NCBI GenBank assembly: GCA_030625525.1 | Contig: DAOUQR010000018.1 | Coordinates: 1-9,740, forward strand | From: Pseudomonadota bacterium | GTDB taxonomy: Bacteria; Pseudomonadota; Gammaproteobacteria; DAOUQR01 | Length of the DNA: 9,740 nucleotides | Reading direction: 5' to 3' | Shown: positions 1-7,902 of the stretch, piece after piece | Position numbering within the stretch: the stretch's first letter is position 1 | How the letters are laid out: every line of letters begins with the position of its first letter | The notes under the pieces: generated by a model | Database searches by the model: none | Seen by the model: the letters and a program-made list of their open reading frames with translations, nothing else | Told to the model about the DNA's origin: nothing | Translations under genes and position numbers: made by a program

Positions 1-1
1 A

Positions 2-1042
2 GAAAACGATATTTTATTACATCATCCTTATCAGTCTTTTGCTGTTGTTGTTGATTTTATTCGACAAGCAACACTCGATCCAGATGTGATCGCAATAAAA
101 CAAACACTTTATCGAACGCATCCACAATCCAGCATGGTCCAAGCTTTAATCGAAGCTGCGCGAGCAGGAAAAGAAGTAACAGCCGTCATAGAGTTGCGCG
201 CTCGATTTGATGAAGAATCAAATATTCGACTTGCCAATCATTTGCAGGAAGCGGGGGCTCTTGTTGTTTATGGTATCGTTGGCTTTAAAACACACGCTAA
301 AATGACACTCGTTGTTCGACGAGAAAAAAACAAATTACGACGCTACGCACATTTAGGCACTGGCAATTATCACGAACGCACAGCGAAAGAATACACAGAC
401 ATAGGCTTGTTAACGTATGACAATGATGTCACACGTGATGTACAAAAACTTTTTCAAACACTGACAGGCATGGGAAAAACTGTCAAGCTCGCTAAACTAT
501 TCCATTCCCCTTTTACCTGGCATCAATTATTAATTGAATTGATCGATTTTGAAATAAATCAAGCAAAGCAAAAACTCAAAGCACAGATCATCATAAAATC
601 AAATGGATTGACAGATCCAAAAATAATCCAAGCACTCTATCGCGCATCACAAGCCGGTGTAAAAATTGATTTAACCATTCGCAGCATTTGCTGTTTACGC
701 CCAGGCATCAAAGGTGTGTCTGAAAATATTAAAGTTCGATCAATCGTCGGACGATTTTTAGAACATTCGCGCGTATTTTATTTTTATCATCAAGGCGAAG
801 AAAAATTATTTTGCGGCAGTGCTGATTTAATGGAACGTAACCTTTATCATCGCGTGGAAGTGTGTTTCCCCATCATTGATCCTAAACTCGCAAAACGTGT
901 TAAAACCGAAACACTCGATCTCTATAACAAAGACAACAGCAACAGTTGGGAATTAAACAAAGAAGGGGAGTATCAAAAAATCCGTCATGCGAAAAAAGAA
1001 GCCATTTCCGCACAAGAATTTCTTTTGAAAAAGCTGACTTAA
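2..1042 (+). CDS. ppk1: Polyphosphate kinase 1, C-terminal half (5' end outside window)
   Basis: PPK1 reversibly transfers the terminal phosphate of ATP to inorganic polyphosphate. The reading frame is open from base 2, so the gene starts upstream; 346 residues are visible, about half of the roughly 690 usual for the family. The fragment opens with [11 protein letters not shown] and [14 protein letters not shown], hallmarks of the first C-terminal catalytic domain. The phosphohistidine-type motif THAKM has its His codon at 293-295 (equivalent to E. coli H435), followed by [15 protein letters not shown]. The second catalytic-domain His sits in [10 protein letters not shown], codon 764-766 (equivalent to H592), followed by [16 protein letters not shown], which is typical of the family. 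Both catalytic histidines are present and the frame ends normally in TAA, so the enzyme looks intact. It converges on the minus-strand gene that ends 27 bp away; I see no clear intrinsic terminator between them. Confidence 0.97.
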   Translation, partial: ENDILLHHPYQSFAVVVDFIRQATLDPDVIAIKQTLYRTHPQSSMVQALIEAARAGKEVTAVIELRARFDEESNIRLANHLQEAGALVVYGIVGFKTHAKMTLVVRREKNKLRRYAHLGTGNYHERTAKEYTDIGLLTYDNDVTRDVQKLFQTLTGMGKTVKLAKLFHSPFTWHQLLIELIDFEINQAKQKLKAQIIIKSNGLTDPKIIQALYRASQAGVKIDLTIRSICCLRPGIKGVSENIKVRSIVGRFLEHSRVFYFYHQGEEKLFCGSADLMERNLYHRVEVCFPIIDPKLAKRVKTETLDLYNKDNSNSWELNKEGEYQKIRHAKKEAISAQEFLLKKLT

Positions 1043-1069
1043 AAAATATCTTATTCAAGTTTAACTTAT

Positions 1070-2656
1070 TTAGCACATGCTCGGTGTGGATGGTCCGGCG
1101 TCTCCCTCTTCGTCACTCTTAGGCTCACCTTCGTCTTCGTTATCCTCTTCAATCTGAAGATCGTCTTCAGGCATTATTTTCGGTGCCATTGGATCGAATG
1201 TCTCTTCGTTTTCTTTTTCTGACTCTGAATTCATTTGCCCTAATGTGGTTTCAAGTTGTTGAATAGTTTCTTCATCAAGAATGTCTGAAAGACTCGAGAT
1301 AATCACCGCCTCGCTTTCTTCTGATCCAATCGGTTGAGGCCCGGCTATCTTAGCGGTATTAACAATAGCTTGTACGCCCTCTTGTAAGTTTTTATCCGTC
1401 GTATTAATCGTATCGATATGATTTTTCATCTCACGATCTATACGAATATTATGTGTGACGGCTAAGACCCCCGTACCCACAGCAATAACTGCGGCGACTA
1501 TACCAATGGCCAAACCTAAAGGTGGGAAAATTATGCCTAGGACCGCAGCAACCAAACCCAGTGACGAGGCGACCACACCGGCTACCTTATAACGCTGTTT
1601 AATTGTCTCGAGCAATTTCATGCGTTGTTCAAATTCTGGTTCGCCGTGTAATTTTAGCTTAGGAGCATTGTCTGAGATCTCTCTCGTTCCTTCTTCTTTT
1701 TCACCCAGTTTCGGTAAGCCATACCCCAGAGCTGCTTGGAGAGGATTGATTGATTTCTTGGCAAGATCAATTGCACCATAACCAGAAGCAGCAATACCTA
1801 AGGCTAAAATAGGTAACGCTAACCACGGTGCTACCGCGATTAAGACAAGCCCCGAGATAATAATAACGGTACCCAAACCAATCCAGCCAAGATCTAACAT
1901 CCGCTCTTTAACATCTGCGGCCGGCTCTAAATAAGTGGAACGTGTACTGGCGAAGCTTCGCGATTGCATTCGAGCTAACGATAAAACTTGTGATTGTTCT
2001 TGGGTATCAACGGATAAATAAGGCTCAGCCTTCTCCATCTCCTCCAACAAAGATTTTTTTGCTTCAGTAAAGGCAGGCTTCGTTTCTAATGCCTCAAACT
2101 TTTTTAAATAGCCTTCTAACTTATGGACGTAACTATCGATATCTGTAATCGGTTCTTTCAATGTTAATTTTTCTCTACGACGCAGTTTTAATCCACCAAT
2201 TGTGTCCTTCACACTATTAAGTAGCTTTTGGCGAGGCTGAACATTTTTTGAAGTTAAGGATTGTCCTTGAGGTTGCGAAAGATGAACAACAGCCGCTAAA
2301 GATAGTATCGCTCGCCTGGTTTTAAGTTCTTCAAGCGTATCAACCGGTTTTAAATCGGTCAGCTTTCCGATCTGCGAGATAGTGTTATCAAAACACGTTT
2401 GGTGGCTGACGAGTGTCTCAGTGCTATTTGCTCGCATCATGCCTGCCAAATGAAAATTGAGCGAATCCTCATATTTCTTTGCCAATGCTTCTCGGTTCGA
2501 CGTGTTAAAACCCTTTTTTATCAATACTGCTGAATCTTTTAAATGATCAAAAATATGTTGGCTCGTTGATAACATCGTCAGAACCGTTTGCTGTTCATGC
2601 ACAGACAAACCACGATTAAACGATTTTATTTCATCACGTAATTTTTTTGTTCCCAT
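1070..2656 (-). CDS. Unrecognised 528-residue protein: two hydrophobic blocks, acidic C-terminus
   Basis: I do not recognise this protein. The N-terminal ~250 residues are hydrophilic, charged and probably largely helical, with Lys/Glu/Leu-rich stretches that could form coiled coils. Two long glycine-rich hydrophobic blocks follow, roughly residues 257-298 and 357-401. Each is long enough for a membrane hairpin, with a charged stretch of about 60 residues between them. The last ~50 residues are strongly acidic (IEEDNEDEGEP, KSDEEGD) and end in PSTPSMC. There is no classical signal peptide. An in-frame TTG two codons upstream (2662) is possible, but AGAGG lies 9 nt before the ATG at 2656 and only 3 nt before the TTG, so the ATG is preferred. 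The gene starts 28 bp after the P-II stop and is probably cotranscribed with it. The paired hairpins plus acidic tail recall membrane-inserted secreted effectors of intracellular bacteria; this is inference. Confidence 0.85.
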   Translation of the reverse strand: MGTKKLRDEIKSFNRGLSVHEQQTVLTMLSTSQHIFDHLKDSAVLIKKGFNTSNREALAKKYEDSLNFHLAGMMRANSTETLVSHQTCFDNTISQIGKLTDLKPVDTLEELKTRRAILSLAAVVHLSQPQGQSLTSKNVQPRQKLLNSVKDTIGGLKLRRREKLTLKEPITDIDSYVHKLEGYLKKFEALETKPAFTEAKKSLLEEMEKAEPYLSVDTQEQSQVLSLARMQSRSFASTRSTYLEPAADVKERMLDLGWIGLGTVIIISGLVLIAVAPWLALPILALGIAASGYGAIDLAKKSINPLQAALGYGLPKLGEKEEGTREISDNAPKLKLHGEPEFEQRMKLLETIKQRYKVAGVVASSLGLVAAVLGIIFPPLGLAIGIVAAVIAVGTGVLAVTHNIRIDREMKNHIDTINTTDKNLQEGVQAIVNTAKIAGPQPIGSEESEAVIISSLSDILDEETIQQLETTLGQMNSESEKENEETFDPMAPKIMPEDDLQIEEDNEDEGEPKSDEEGDAGPSTPSMC

Positions 2657-2684
2657 CGTCAAATACCTCTATTGACTATTAAAT

Positions 2685-3026
<342 letters not shown>

Positions 3027-3058
3027 TTACATTACCCCAAAACTAAAAGAAAACTTAA

Positions 3059-3199
3059 TGTACTTTACGAAAAGTTCGCGACATTCTACAAAGTGCGTTT
3101 ACTCGTCTTGATTCAGTGACCCGCACCCGTTCGAAATTAGATGACATGGAGACACAAATTGCAAGCCTTGAGGCAGAATTAAAATCAACAAAGAAAAAC
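3059..3199 (+). pseudogene. ubiK: Decayed ubiK (YqiC/BMFP family), truncated and internally deleted
   Basis: UbiK is a small coiled-coil accessory factor of the aerobic ubiquinone-biosynthesis complex. In the frame of the codon at 3059, translation reads LRKVRDILQSAFTRLDSVTR and then directly TRSKLDDMETQIASLEAEL. From memory, intact members carry about 12 more residues (EEFD...VL-R) between LD.VTR and TR.KL, so roughly 36 bp are missing in frame between short ACCCGC/ACCCGT repeats. The usual N-terminal ~40 residues are absent: a TAA at 3056-3058 closes the frame and no ATG, GTG or TTG precedes the GTG at 3116, which has no ribosome-binding site and would give only part of the coiled coil. No proper stop follows, and the frame runs on through the comM start until 3382. 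The position between divergent glnK and comM matches the gene order I recall from Pseudomonas. Alternative: a functional short peptide, which I consider unlikely. Confidence 0.75.
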
Positions 3200-3233
3200 T
3201 CGCATTTTCAGGCAACATCCAAGGAGGGATATT

Positions 3234-4760
3234 ATGCCACTTGCCATCGTTCACTCACGTGCGAATCTAGGTATTCGTGCGCTTCCCGTTACCATCGAAG
3301 CGGACATTGCGCTTGGGATGCCAGGATTTTCAATCGTTGGTATGCCAGAAACGGCTGTCCGCGAAAGTCGTCATCGCGTTAAAAGCGCGATCATCAATAG
3401 CGAGTTGGAATTTCCGACACGTAAAATTACGATTAATTTAGCGCCAGCGGATGTCCCTAAAGAAGGAAGTCGCTTTGATTTGCCAATTGCGATTGGTATT
3501 TTAACGGCAAATAAACAACTCCCTGCAAAAAAAATTGCCGAGTATGAATTCGCTGGCGAGTTGGCCTTGTCAGGTGAGTTGCGTTCAATCCGTGGGGCAC
3601 TGCCTATCGCGCTTGCATGCCAGCAGCACAATCGTAAATTAATTCTTCCTAAAGCGAATGCCGATGAGGCGTGTTTGGCGGGTGAGGTTGAAGTGTATCC
3701 TGCTGACAGTCTCACTGAAATTTGGCACCATTTTATGGGGCAGCAGCCTTTGTCTCGACATCAGATTAATTCTAACGAGACATTGGATACATCAGATAAT
3801 GATCTGGCCGATATTTATGGTCAAGAGCAAGCAAAACGTGCGCTGATCATCGCCGCAGCGGGCAATCATCATTTATTAATGAAGGGCCCGCCTGGAACGG
3901 GGAAAACCATGTTAGCGAGTCGACTGTCAGGCTTGTTGCCACCGATGACAGATGAAGAAGCCTTAGAAAGTGCGGCCATTCTGTCTATTTGTGGGGAAAA
4001 GATTAATCCACATCAATGGCGCAAACGCGTTTTTCGATCGCCCCATCACACGGCTTCGGGTGTGGCTTTAGTGGGAGGGGGTTCACCACCGAGACCCGGT
4101 GAAATCACGCGCGCCCATCATGGTGTGCTATTTTTGGATGAATTACCCGAGTTTCATCGACATGTATTAGAGACGCTTCGAGAGCCGTTGGAATCAGGCA
4201 TGATCCACATTTCAAGAGCAGCCCAGCAGTCGAGTTTTCCCGCTCAATTTCAGTTAATCACAGCTTTAAATCCATGCCCTTGTGGTCACTACGGTAACCC
4301 ATATGGGAACTGTCGTTGTACGCTGGAACAAGTTGACAAATACATGTCGCGCCTGTCGGGCCCACTATTAGATCGTATTGATATGCATATTGATGTCCCA
4401 CAATTACCAACAGCCGAATTGCTTCGAACCAATCAAACAAAAACGATTGACTCCGAGACCGCGCGCACACAGGTGATCCAGGCGCGCGAGCGTCAACACC
4501 ACCGTCAGGGTAAAACCAATCAGCGATTATCGAGCCGTGAATTACAACACTTCTGCCGACTCAATGAGAAAACTCAAACCTGCCTACACACAGCGATCGA
4601 CCGCCTACAATTATCCGCTCGCGCTTGCCACCGAATATTACGCGTCTCACGAACAATCGCAGATTTAGCAGAGCACGAGGAAATTAAAATCGAGGATTTA
4701 CAAGAAGCCATCAGTTTCAGAATGAAATCAGCAACACAAACATCTGGGGTCAGGCCTTAG
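3234..4760 (+). CDS. comM: ComM/YifB, Mg-chelatase-like AAA+ ATPase
   Basis: ComM is a hexameric AAA+ helicase that promotes branch migration during integration of DNA taken up by natural transformation; many non-competent bacteria also keep it. Its 508 residues match the family (about 500). The N-terminal Lon-like/ChlI domain begins MPLAIVHSRANLGI and includes EADIALGMPGFSIVGMPETA. Walker A is GPPGTGKT (218-225), Walker B is VLFLDE (298-303), a cysteine cluster CPCGHYGN...CRC spans 348-362, the LLDRID element is at 378-383, and the C-terminal SARACHRILRVSRTIADL at 461-478. A near-perfect Shine-Dalgarno, AAGGAGGG at 3221-3228, sits 5 nt before the ATG and fixes the start. The last few residues (SGVRP) are encoded by the left arm and loop of a palindrome that also supplies the TAG stop, so the original C-terminus may have been altered. 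The motifs are otherwise complete and the gene looks functional. Confidence 0.97.
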   Translation: MPLAIVHSRANLGIRALPVTIEADIALGMPGFSIVGMPETAVRESRHRVKSAIINSELEFPTRKITINLAPADVPKEGSRFDLPIAIGILTANKQLPAKKIAEYEFAGELALSGELRSIRGALPIALACQQHNRKLILPKANADEACLAGEVEVYPADSLTEIWHHFMGQQPLSRHQINSNETLDTSDNDLADIYGQEQAKRALIIAAAGNHHLLMKGPPGTGKTMLASRLSGLLPPMTDEEALESAAILSICGEKINPHQWRKRVFRSPHHTASGVALVGGGSPPRPGEITRAHHGVLFLDELPEFHRHVLETLREPLESGMIHISRAAQQSSFPAQFQLITALNPCPCGHYGNPYGNCRCTLEQVDKYMSRLSGPLLDRIDMHIDVPQLPTAELLRTNQTKTIDSETARTQVIQARERQHHRQGKTNQRLSSRELQHFCRLNEKTQTCLHTAIDRLQLSARACHRILRVSRTIADLAEHEEIKIEDLQEAISFRMKSATQTSGVRP

Positions 4761-4772
4761 GGCCTGACTCCA
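4745..4772. repeat. 12-bp palindrome overlapping the comM stop codon (REP-like or terminator)
   Basis: The left arm TGGGGTCAGGCC (4745-4756) pairs with GGCCTGACTCCA (4761-4772) around a four-base TTAG loop, with a single G-T wobble. The comM stop codon lies at the arm/loop junction. Neither side is followed by a run of T, so it is a poor intrinsic terminator, although its place between two convergent genes would suit a bidirectional transcript end or a block to 3' exonucleases. High-GC hairpins with arms of this kind resemble REP-type repeats mobilised by REP-associated tyrosine transposases. I see no second copy in the window, so the REP reading is inference. Confidence 0.7.
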
Positions 4773-4789
4773 TTGGGTATCACTGAAAA

Positions 4790-5956
4790 TTAGTTATTGA
4801 GAGAGGGGAACTCTGTCTTAATACTTTTTAGGGAATCAGAATCATAACGACCGTTTTGGAAGGCAGGAAACAAACGATGCCATCCGAGTGCCTGACTAAT
4901 CGATTTGGCACCCTCCTTTTCTGAGTAGATGCCATTGAAAGCCTCTTCCAAGTTAAGATCGTCATTGCTGTCTAACTTCTTTTGTACTGCGCTTGAAGCG
5001 AGTTCAATCCTGGCCCATTTATCGCGGCCATTCCAAACGGTTCGTTTATTGAGGCTTGCCTTTAAATTTTCCAATTTTTTCAATAATATTTGAACATCAC
5101 CGTTTACATTTTCGCTTCCTGACTTCTCGGTTTCAAAATAATCCGTTGACCCGCGCTCATCAAGCATTTCGAGTCTGTCGGAGTCGACATCATCAAGTAC
5201 TTCGGTTTTTTCTTTCTGCACTTCTTTACCATTTCTTTTTTTAGAAAAGCCTTTAGGCTTCTCAGAATAACTTGTGTTTAATTTTTTTAGAGCTAACGGT
5301 TTTAGAGTTATCAGGGAGTTCAGCACCTGGTAATCGCGACCACAGATTTTTTCCAATAGCGATTTGATACGATCTAAACATTCATTCTTTAGTTTAGATT
5401 TTAGTCTGATGTTTAGATTATCGCTAGTAACTTTACTTGTTTGCCAGTTTATATTTACACGAACATCAGCCTCTTTGAAAAGCCACTTAAATAGTGAAGC
5501 ATAGTTTGATGATAACTCCTTACCGTTATTCTTAGCTGGTGCTTTGGGCTTTTTTTTCGGTAATCGTTTATTCTCAACTTGTACTATTTTTTCCTCAGCT
5601 TCACCAGAGAAGATGTAAGTCACATATTGTTCAACGGGGAATAGCCCACCATCTTTCGCTACAGCTCTATAAAGATTGCTCTTCAGACACTCCTTTTCCT
5701 TGGGATGCAGAACCCGCAACTCACCGGCGCACACTTCATCATAAATAGTAATCACACACAAGGTTGATGGTAGCTCACCGCCAACCAGCTCCGTTGTAAC
5801 ATCAATATTTAGTCTCTTGGATTGATTGATTTCAAGCCGTTCTTGAATAGCCCTACCTTCTATATAATCAACACAGACCTGACTATCTTCTAGCCCAACC
5901 CGAAATAGAGCAGAAGAATCATGACCAACATCTCCAATTTTATAATAATGAAACAT
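4790..5956 (-). CDS. Unrecognised 388-residue hydrophilic protein with lysine-rich patches
   Basis: I do not recognise this protein. It has no signal peptide or membrane segment. The N-terminal ~125 residues look like a compact mixed alpha/beta domain. A basic linker follows (KRLPKKKPKAPAKNNGK, about residues 130-146), then a segment around 147-230 with WLFKEADVRVNINWQ. A second basic patch (KPKGFSKKRNGK, 233-244) leads into an acidic stretch (LDDVDSDRLEMLDERGS). The C-terminal ~100 residues look helical and contain LLKKLENLKASLNKR and SISQALGWHRLFPAF. The start is supported by GAGG 5 nt before the ATG. The gene lies between comM and trxA, converges on comM and diverges from trxA, with no obvious partner. 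Basic patches between domains resemble nuclear-localisation or nucleic-acid-binding segments. If the organism lives in eukaryotic cells, a secreted effector is conceivable, but nothing here proves it. Confidence 0.82.
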   Translation of the reverse strand: MFHYYKIGDVGHDSSALFRVGLEDSQVCVDYIEGRAIQERLEINQSKRLNIDVTTELVGGELPSTLCVITIYDEVCAGELRVLHPKEKECLKSNLYRAVAKDGGLFPVEQYVTYIFSGEAEEKIVQVENKRLPKKKPKAPAKNNGKELSSNYASLFKWLFKEADVRVNINWQTSKVTSDNLNIRLKSKLKNECLDRIKSLLEKICGRDYQVLNSLITLKPLALKKLNTSYSEKPKGFSKKRNGKEVQKEKTEVLDDVDSDRLEMLDERGSTDYFETEKSGSENVNGDVQILLKKLENLKASLNKRTVWNGRDKWARIELASSAVQKKLDSNDDLNLEEAFNGIYSEKEGAKSISQALGWHRLFPAFQNGRYDSDSLKSIKTEFPSLNN

Positions 5957-6003
5957 AACAACCTCAACAACGATAAGAATTGCCCATATTTTACCAACCC
6001 TAG

Positions 6004-6020
6004 CTTAACAAATCCTTAAG
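6004..6020. promoter_or_regulatory. Paired CTTAA half-sites 11 bp apart (possible response-regulator box)
   Basis: CTTAA at 6004-6008 recurs at 6015-6019, one helical turn apart, in the region between the divergent 388-residue gene and trxA. Legionella and Coxiella PmrA boxes are described as tandem cTTAA-type half-sites with the same 11-bp period. The flanking bases do not match the longer consensus well, and TTAA is common in AT-rich DNA, so this is a weak candidate. The near edge is about 48 bp upstream of the minus-strand ATG and the far one about 112 bp upstream of trxA. Confidence 0.2.
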
Positions 6021-6068
6021 GCCTTATGGCAAAGCAAGGACTTCCCCATACCCACAATAAATCACTAC

Positions 6069-6097
6069 TTGCATTCATACGCATTTTGAGCTCAAAT
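6069..6097 (+). promoter_or_regulatory. Possible trxA promoter with overlapping 12-bp palindrome
   Basis: TTGCAT at 6069-6074 and TCAAAT at 6092-6097 are separated by 17 bp and would give a leader of about 28 nt that includes the AGAGAG ribosome-binding site at 6115-6120. The match to sigma-70 boxes is mediocre (3/6 and 4/6). The perfect palindrome TTTGAGCTCAAA (6085-6096) covers the end of the spacer and the proposed -10 box, a common place for an operator. No regulator can be named from the sequence. Confidence 0.25.
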
Positions 6098-6131
6098 ACG
6101 CGACTTACTTTATTAGAGAGAGCTGACTTAC

Positions 6132-6458
6132 ATGAGTGAACATATAATATCCGTTAGTGATGATTCGTTTGAAGGTGACGTTTTAAATGCTGATAGCCCT
6201 GTGCTTGTTGACTTTTGGGCGGAATGGTGTGGTCCGTGCAAAGCAATTGGGCCGATTTTAGAAGAAGCCGCAACGTCTTATCAAGGTCGTTTAACGGTTG
6301 CGAAGCTCAATATCGATGATAATCCGAATACCCCAGCGAACTATGGTATCCGTGGGATCCCAACATTAATTTTATTTAAAGGCGGCAGCGTCGAAGCAAC
6401 CAAAGTGGGTGCTTTATCAAAATCACAATTAACAGCATTTATTGACAGTAATATATAG
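6132..6458 (+). CDS. trxA: Thioredoxin 1
   Basis: This cytoplasmic protein-disulfide reductase is recycled by thioredoxin reductase with NADPH and serves ribonucleotide reductase and oxidative-damage repair, among others. Its 108 residues are typical of bacterial TrxA. The active site WCGPC is at 32-36 within [17 protein letters not shown], the buried Asp at 27, and the cis-proline at 77 in [12 protein letters not shown]. The start is backed by a purine-rich AGAGAG at 6115-6120, about 11 nt before the ATG, a rather long spacing. trxA lies directly upstream of rho, an order shared with E. coli and Pseudomonas. The 176-bp gap to rho holds a hairpin and a C-rich leader, so the two genes are probably controlled separately at least in part. 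Confidence 0.97.
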   Translation: MSEHIISVSDDSFEGDVLNADSPVLVDFWAEWCGPCKAIGPILEEAATSYQGRLTVAKLNIDDNPNTPANYGIRGIPTLILFKGGSVEATKVGALSKSQLTAFIDSNI

Positions 6459-6481
6459 ATTTCACGCTTTATCGCTGGATC

Positions 6482-6513
6482 CGCGCGGCGGATAATGATA
6501 CATTTGCCGCGCG
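6482..6513 (+). terminator. Strong hairpin after trxA, possible terminator or attenuator
   Basis: CGCGCGGC (6482-6489) pairs perfectly with GCCGCGCG (6506-6513). Two G-T and two A-T pairs extend the stem inward to about 12 bp with an 8-base loop. It begins 23 bp after the trxA stop. The following bases, TTGTTAATC, are only moderately T-rich, so it is a weak intrinsic terminator. It may instead stabilise the trxA mRNA 3' end or be part of the rho leader structure. Confidence 0.45.
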
Positions 6514-6520
6514 TTGTTAA

Positions 6521-6580
6521 TCAACGACACAACTCGTGTCAAACATCCACCTTATAAATACATTGCTCGCCACAAAAGTA
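6521..6580 (+). promoter_or_regulatory. C-rich, G-poor rho leader (possible Rho utilisation site)
   Basis: Over these 60 bases upstream of rho I count about 18 C against 6 G, in a pyrimidine/A-rich, mostly unstructured stretch with one small 5-bp hairpin (GACAC/GTGTC). Such C-over-G segments are typical of sites where Rho loads on RNA. In E. coli, rho is autoregulated by Rho-dependent termination in its own leader, so this is a reasonable place for the same control here. The rho promoter itself could not be placed confidently. Confidence 0.3.
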
Positions 6581-6634
6581 AGTGGTCGACAGCATACAAC
6601 TTCTTATTAACATTAACTGAGAGTTTAGGATCAA

Positions 6635-7897
6635 ATGAATCTAAGTGAATTAAAGAAAAATTCCCCAACAGAATTAATCACCATTGCAGGCAATATCGGT
6701 ATTGAAAACATATCGCGTATGCGCAAGCAAGACATGATTTTTTCTATCTTAAAAGCCCACGCGCAAAGCGGGGAAGATATCTTAGGCGACGGCGTCTTAG
6801 AAATTTTGCCTGATGGTTTTGGCTTTCTACGGTCAGCACAAGGCTCGTATCTTGCTGGACCGGATGATATTTATGTATCGCCGAGTCAAATTCGTCGCTT
6901 TGGTCTTCGCACCGGTGACACCATTGCAGGTAAAATCAGACCCCCTAAAGATGGTGAACGTTATTTTGCACTGCTCAAAGTTGATCAAATCAATTATGAC
7001 TCTCCAAATAGTACAAAAAATAAAATTCTTTTTGAAAATCTCACGCCCTTATTTGCTAACGACCGCCTCCGTATGGAACAAGGTAATGGTAGCACCGAAG
7101 ATTTAACCGCCCGAGTGGTTGATCTGGTTTCACCGTTTTGTAAAGGTCAACGTGGTTTGATTGTATCTCCGCCGAAAGCGGGTAAAACGATTATGCTGCA
7201 AAACATTGCACATTCTATTGAAAAAAATCATCCAGATTGTAAGCTCATCGTCTTACTGATCGACGAGCGTCCTGAAGAAGTGACCGAAATGCAGCGCTCT
7301 GTACGCGGTGAAGTCGTCGCATCAACCTTTGATGAGCCTGCTAACCGTCACGTACAAGTTGCTGAAATGGTGATTGAAAAAGCCAAGCGTTTAGTCGAGC
7401 ACAAACATGACGTTGTTATTTTACTCGATTCTATTACGCGACTTGCTAGAGCATACAACACGGTGATTCCGTCATCGGGTAAAGTCCTCACCGGTGGTGT
7501 CGACGCCCATGCATTGCACCGTCCAAAACGATTCTTTGGTGCCGCACGTAATATTGAAGAAGGCGGTAGCTTAACTATTTTAGCGACAGCACTGATCGAT
7601 ACAGGCTCAAAAATGGATGAAGTCATTTACGAAGAATTCAAAAGTACCGGTAACATGGAGCTTCATCTGGATCGTCGTATCGCTGAAAAACGCGTCTACC
7701 CTGCGATTAATATCAACCGCTCTGGTACACGTCGCGAAGAACTACTTTCAACGGCAGATGAATTACAAAAAATGTGGATCTTACGTAAGATCCTGCATCC
7801 GATGGATGAAATTACTGCGATTGAATTCTTGCTTAATCGCTTGAAAAACACAAAAACCAACAAAGATTTCTTCGAAAAAATGAAGAGCCAAGACTGA
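6635..7897 (+). CDS. rho: Transcription termination factor Rho
   Basis: Rho is a hexameric RNA-dependent ATPase/helicase that ends transcription of untranslated RNA. Its 420 residues compare with 419 in E. coli, and the two align without gaps over nearly the full length from memory. The N-terminal helical part begins [15 protein letters not shown]. The cold-shock-like RNA-binding motif DGFGFLRS is at 60-67, Walker A PPKAGKT at 179-185, the catalytic segment [13 protein letters not shown] at 207-219, Walker B VVILLDS at 260-266, the Q-loop [10 protein letters not shown] at 285-294, and [10 protein letters not shown] near the C-terminus. The start has TTAGGA a few bases before the ATG. Residue 337 is Ser where E. 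coli has Gly (FKSTGN against FKGTGN), a position I recall being linked to bicyclomycin resistance. The gene is followed by its own strong intrinsic terminator. Nothing suggests decay. Confidence 0.98.
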   Translation: MNLSELKKNSPTELITIAGNIGIENISRMRKQDMIFSILKAHAQSGEDILGDGVLEILPDGFGFLRSAQGSYLAGPDDIYVSPSQIRRFGLRTGDTIAGKIRPPKDGERYFALLKVDQINYDSPNSTKNKILFENLTPLFANDRLRMEQGNGSTEDLTARVVDLVSPFCKGQRGLIVSPPKAGKTIMLQNIAHSIEKNHPDCKLIVLLIDERPEEVTEMQRSVRGEVVASTFDEPANRHVQVAEMVIEKAKRLVEHKHDVVILLDSITRLARAYNTVIPSSGKVLTGGVDAHALHRPKRFFGAARNIEEGGSLTILATALIDTGSKMDEVIYEEFKSTGNMELHLDRRIAEKRVYPAININRSGTRREELLSTADELQKMWILRKILHPMDEITAIEFLLNRLKNTKTNKDFFEKMKSQD

Positions 7898-7902
7898 TTC
7901 AT

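Noticed and set aside
2657..2662. TTG start two codons upstream for the 528-residue protein
   Set aside because: The AGAGG site would be only 3 nt away, whereas the ATG at 2656 has a normal 9-nt spacing.
3116..3382. 88-codon open frame from a GTG start as a real gene
   Set aside because: Only its first ~28 codons resemble the UbiK coiled coil; the rest is comM read in another frame. It has no ribosome-binding site and begins in the middle of the homologous region.
4258..4470. Minus-strand 70-codon frame inside comM, and similar frames inside rho, the P-II region and the 388-residue gene
   Set aside because: All lie inside well-supported genes on other frames, with no motifs or ribosome-binding sites of their own.
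6086..6114. trxA promoter made of TTGAGC and TTTATT with a 17-bp spacer
   Set aside because: The transcript would begin after the AGAGAG ribosome-binding site, leaving almost no leader.
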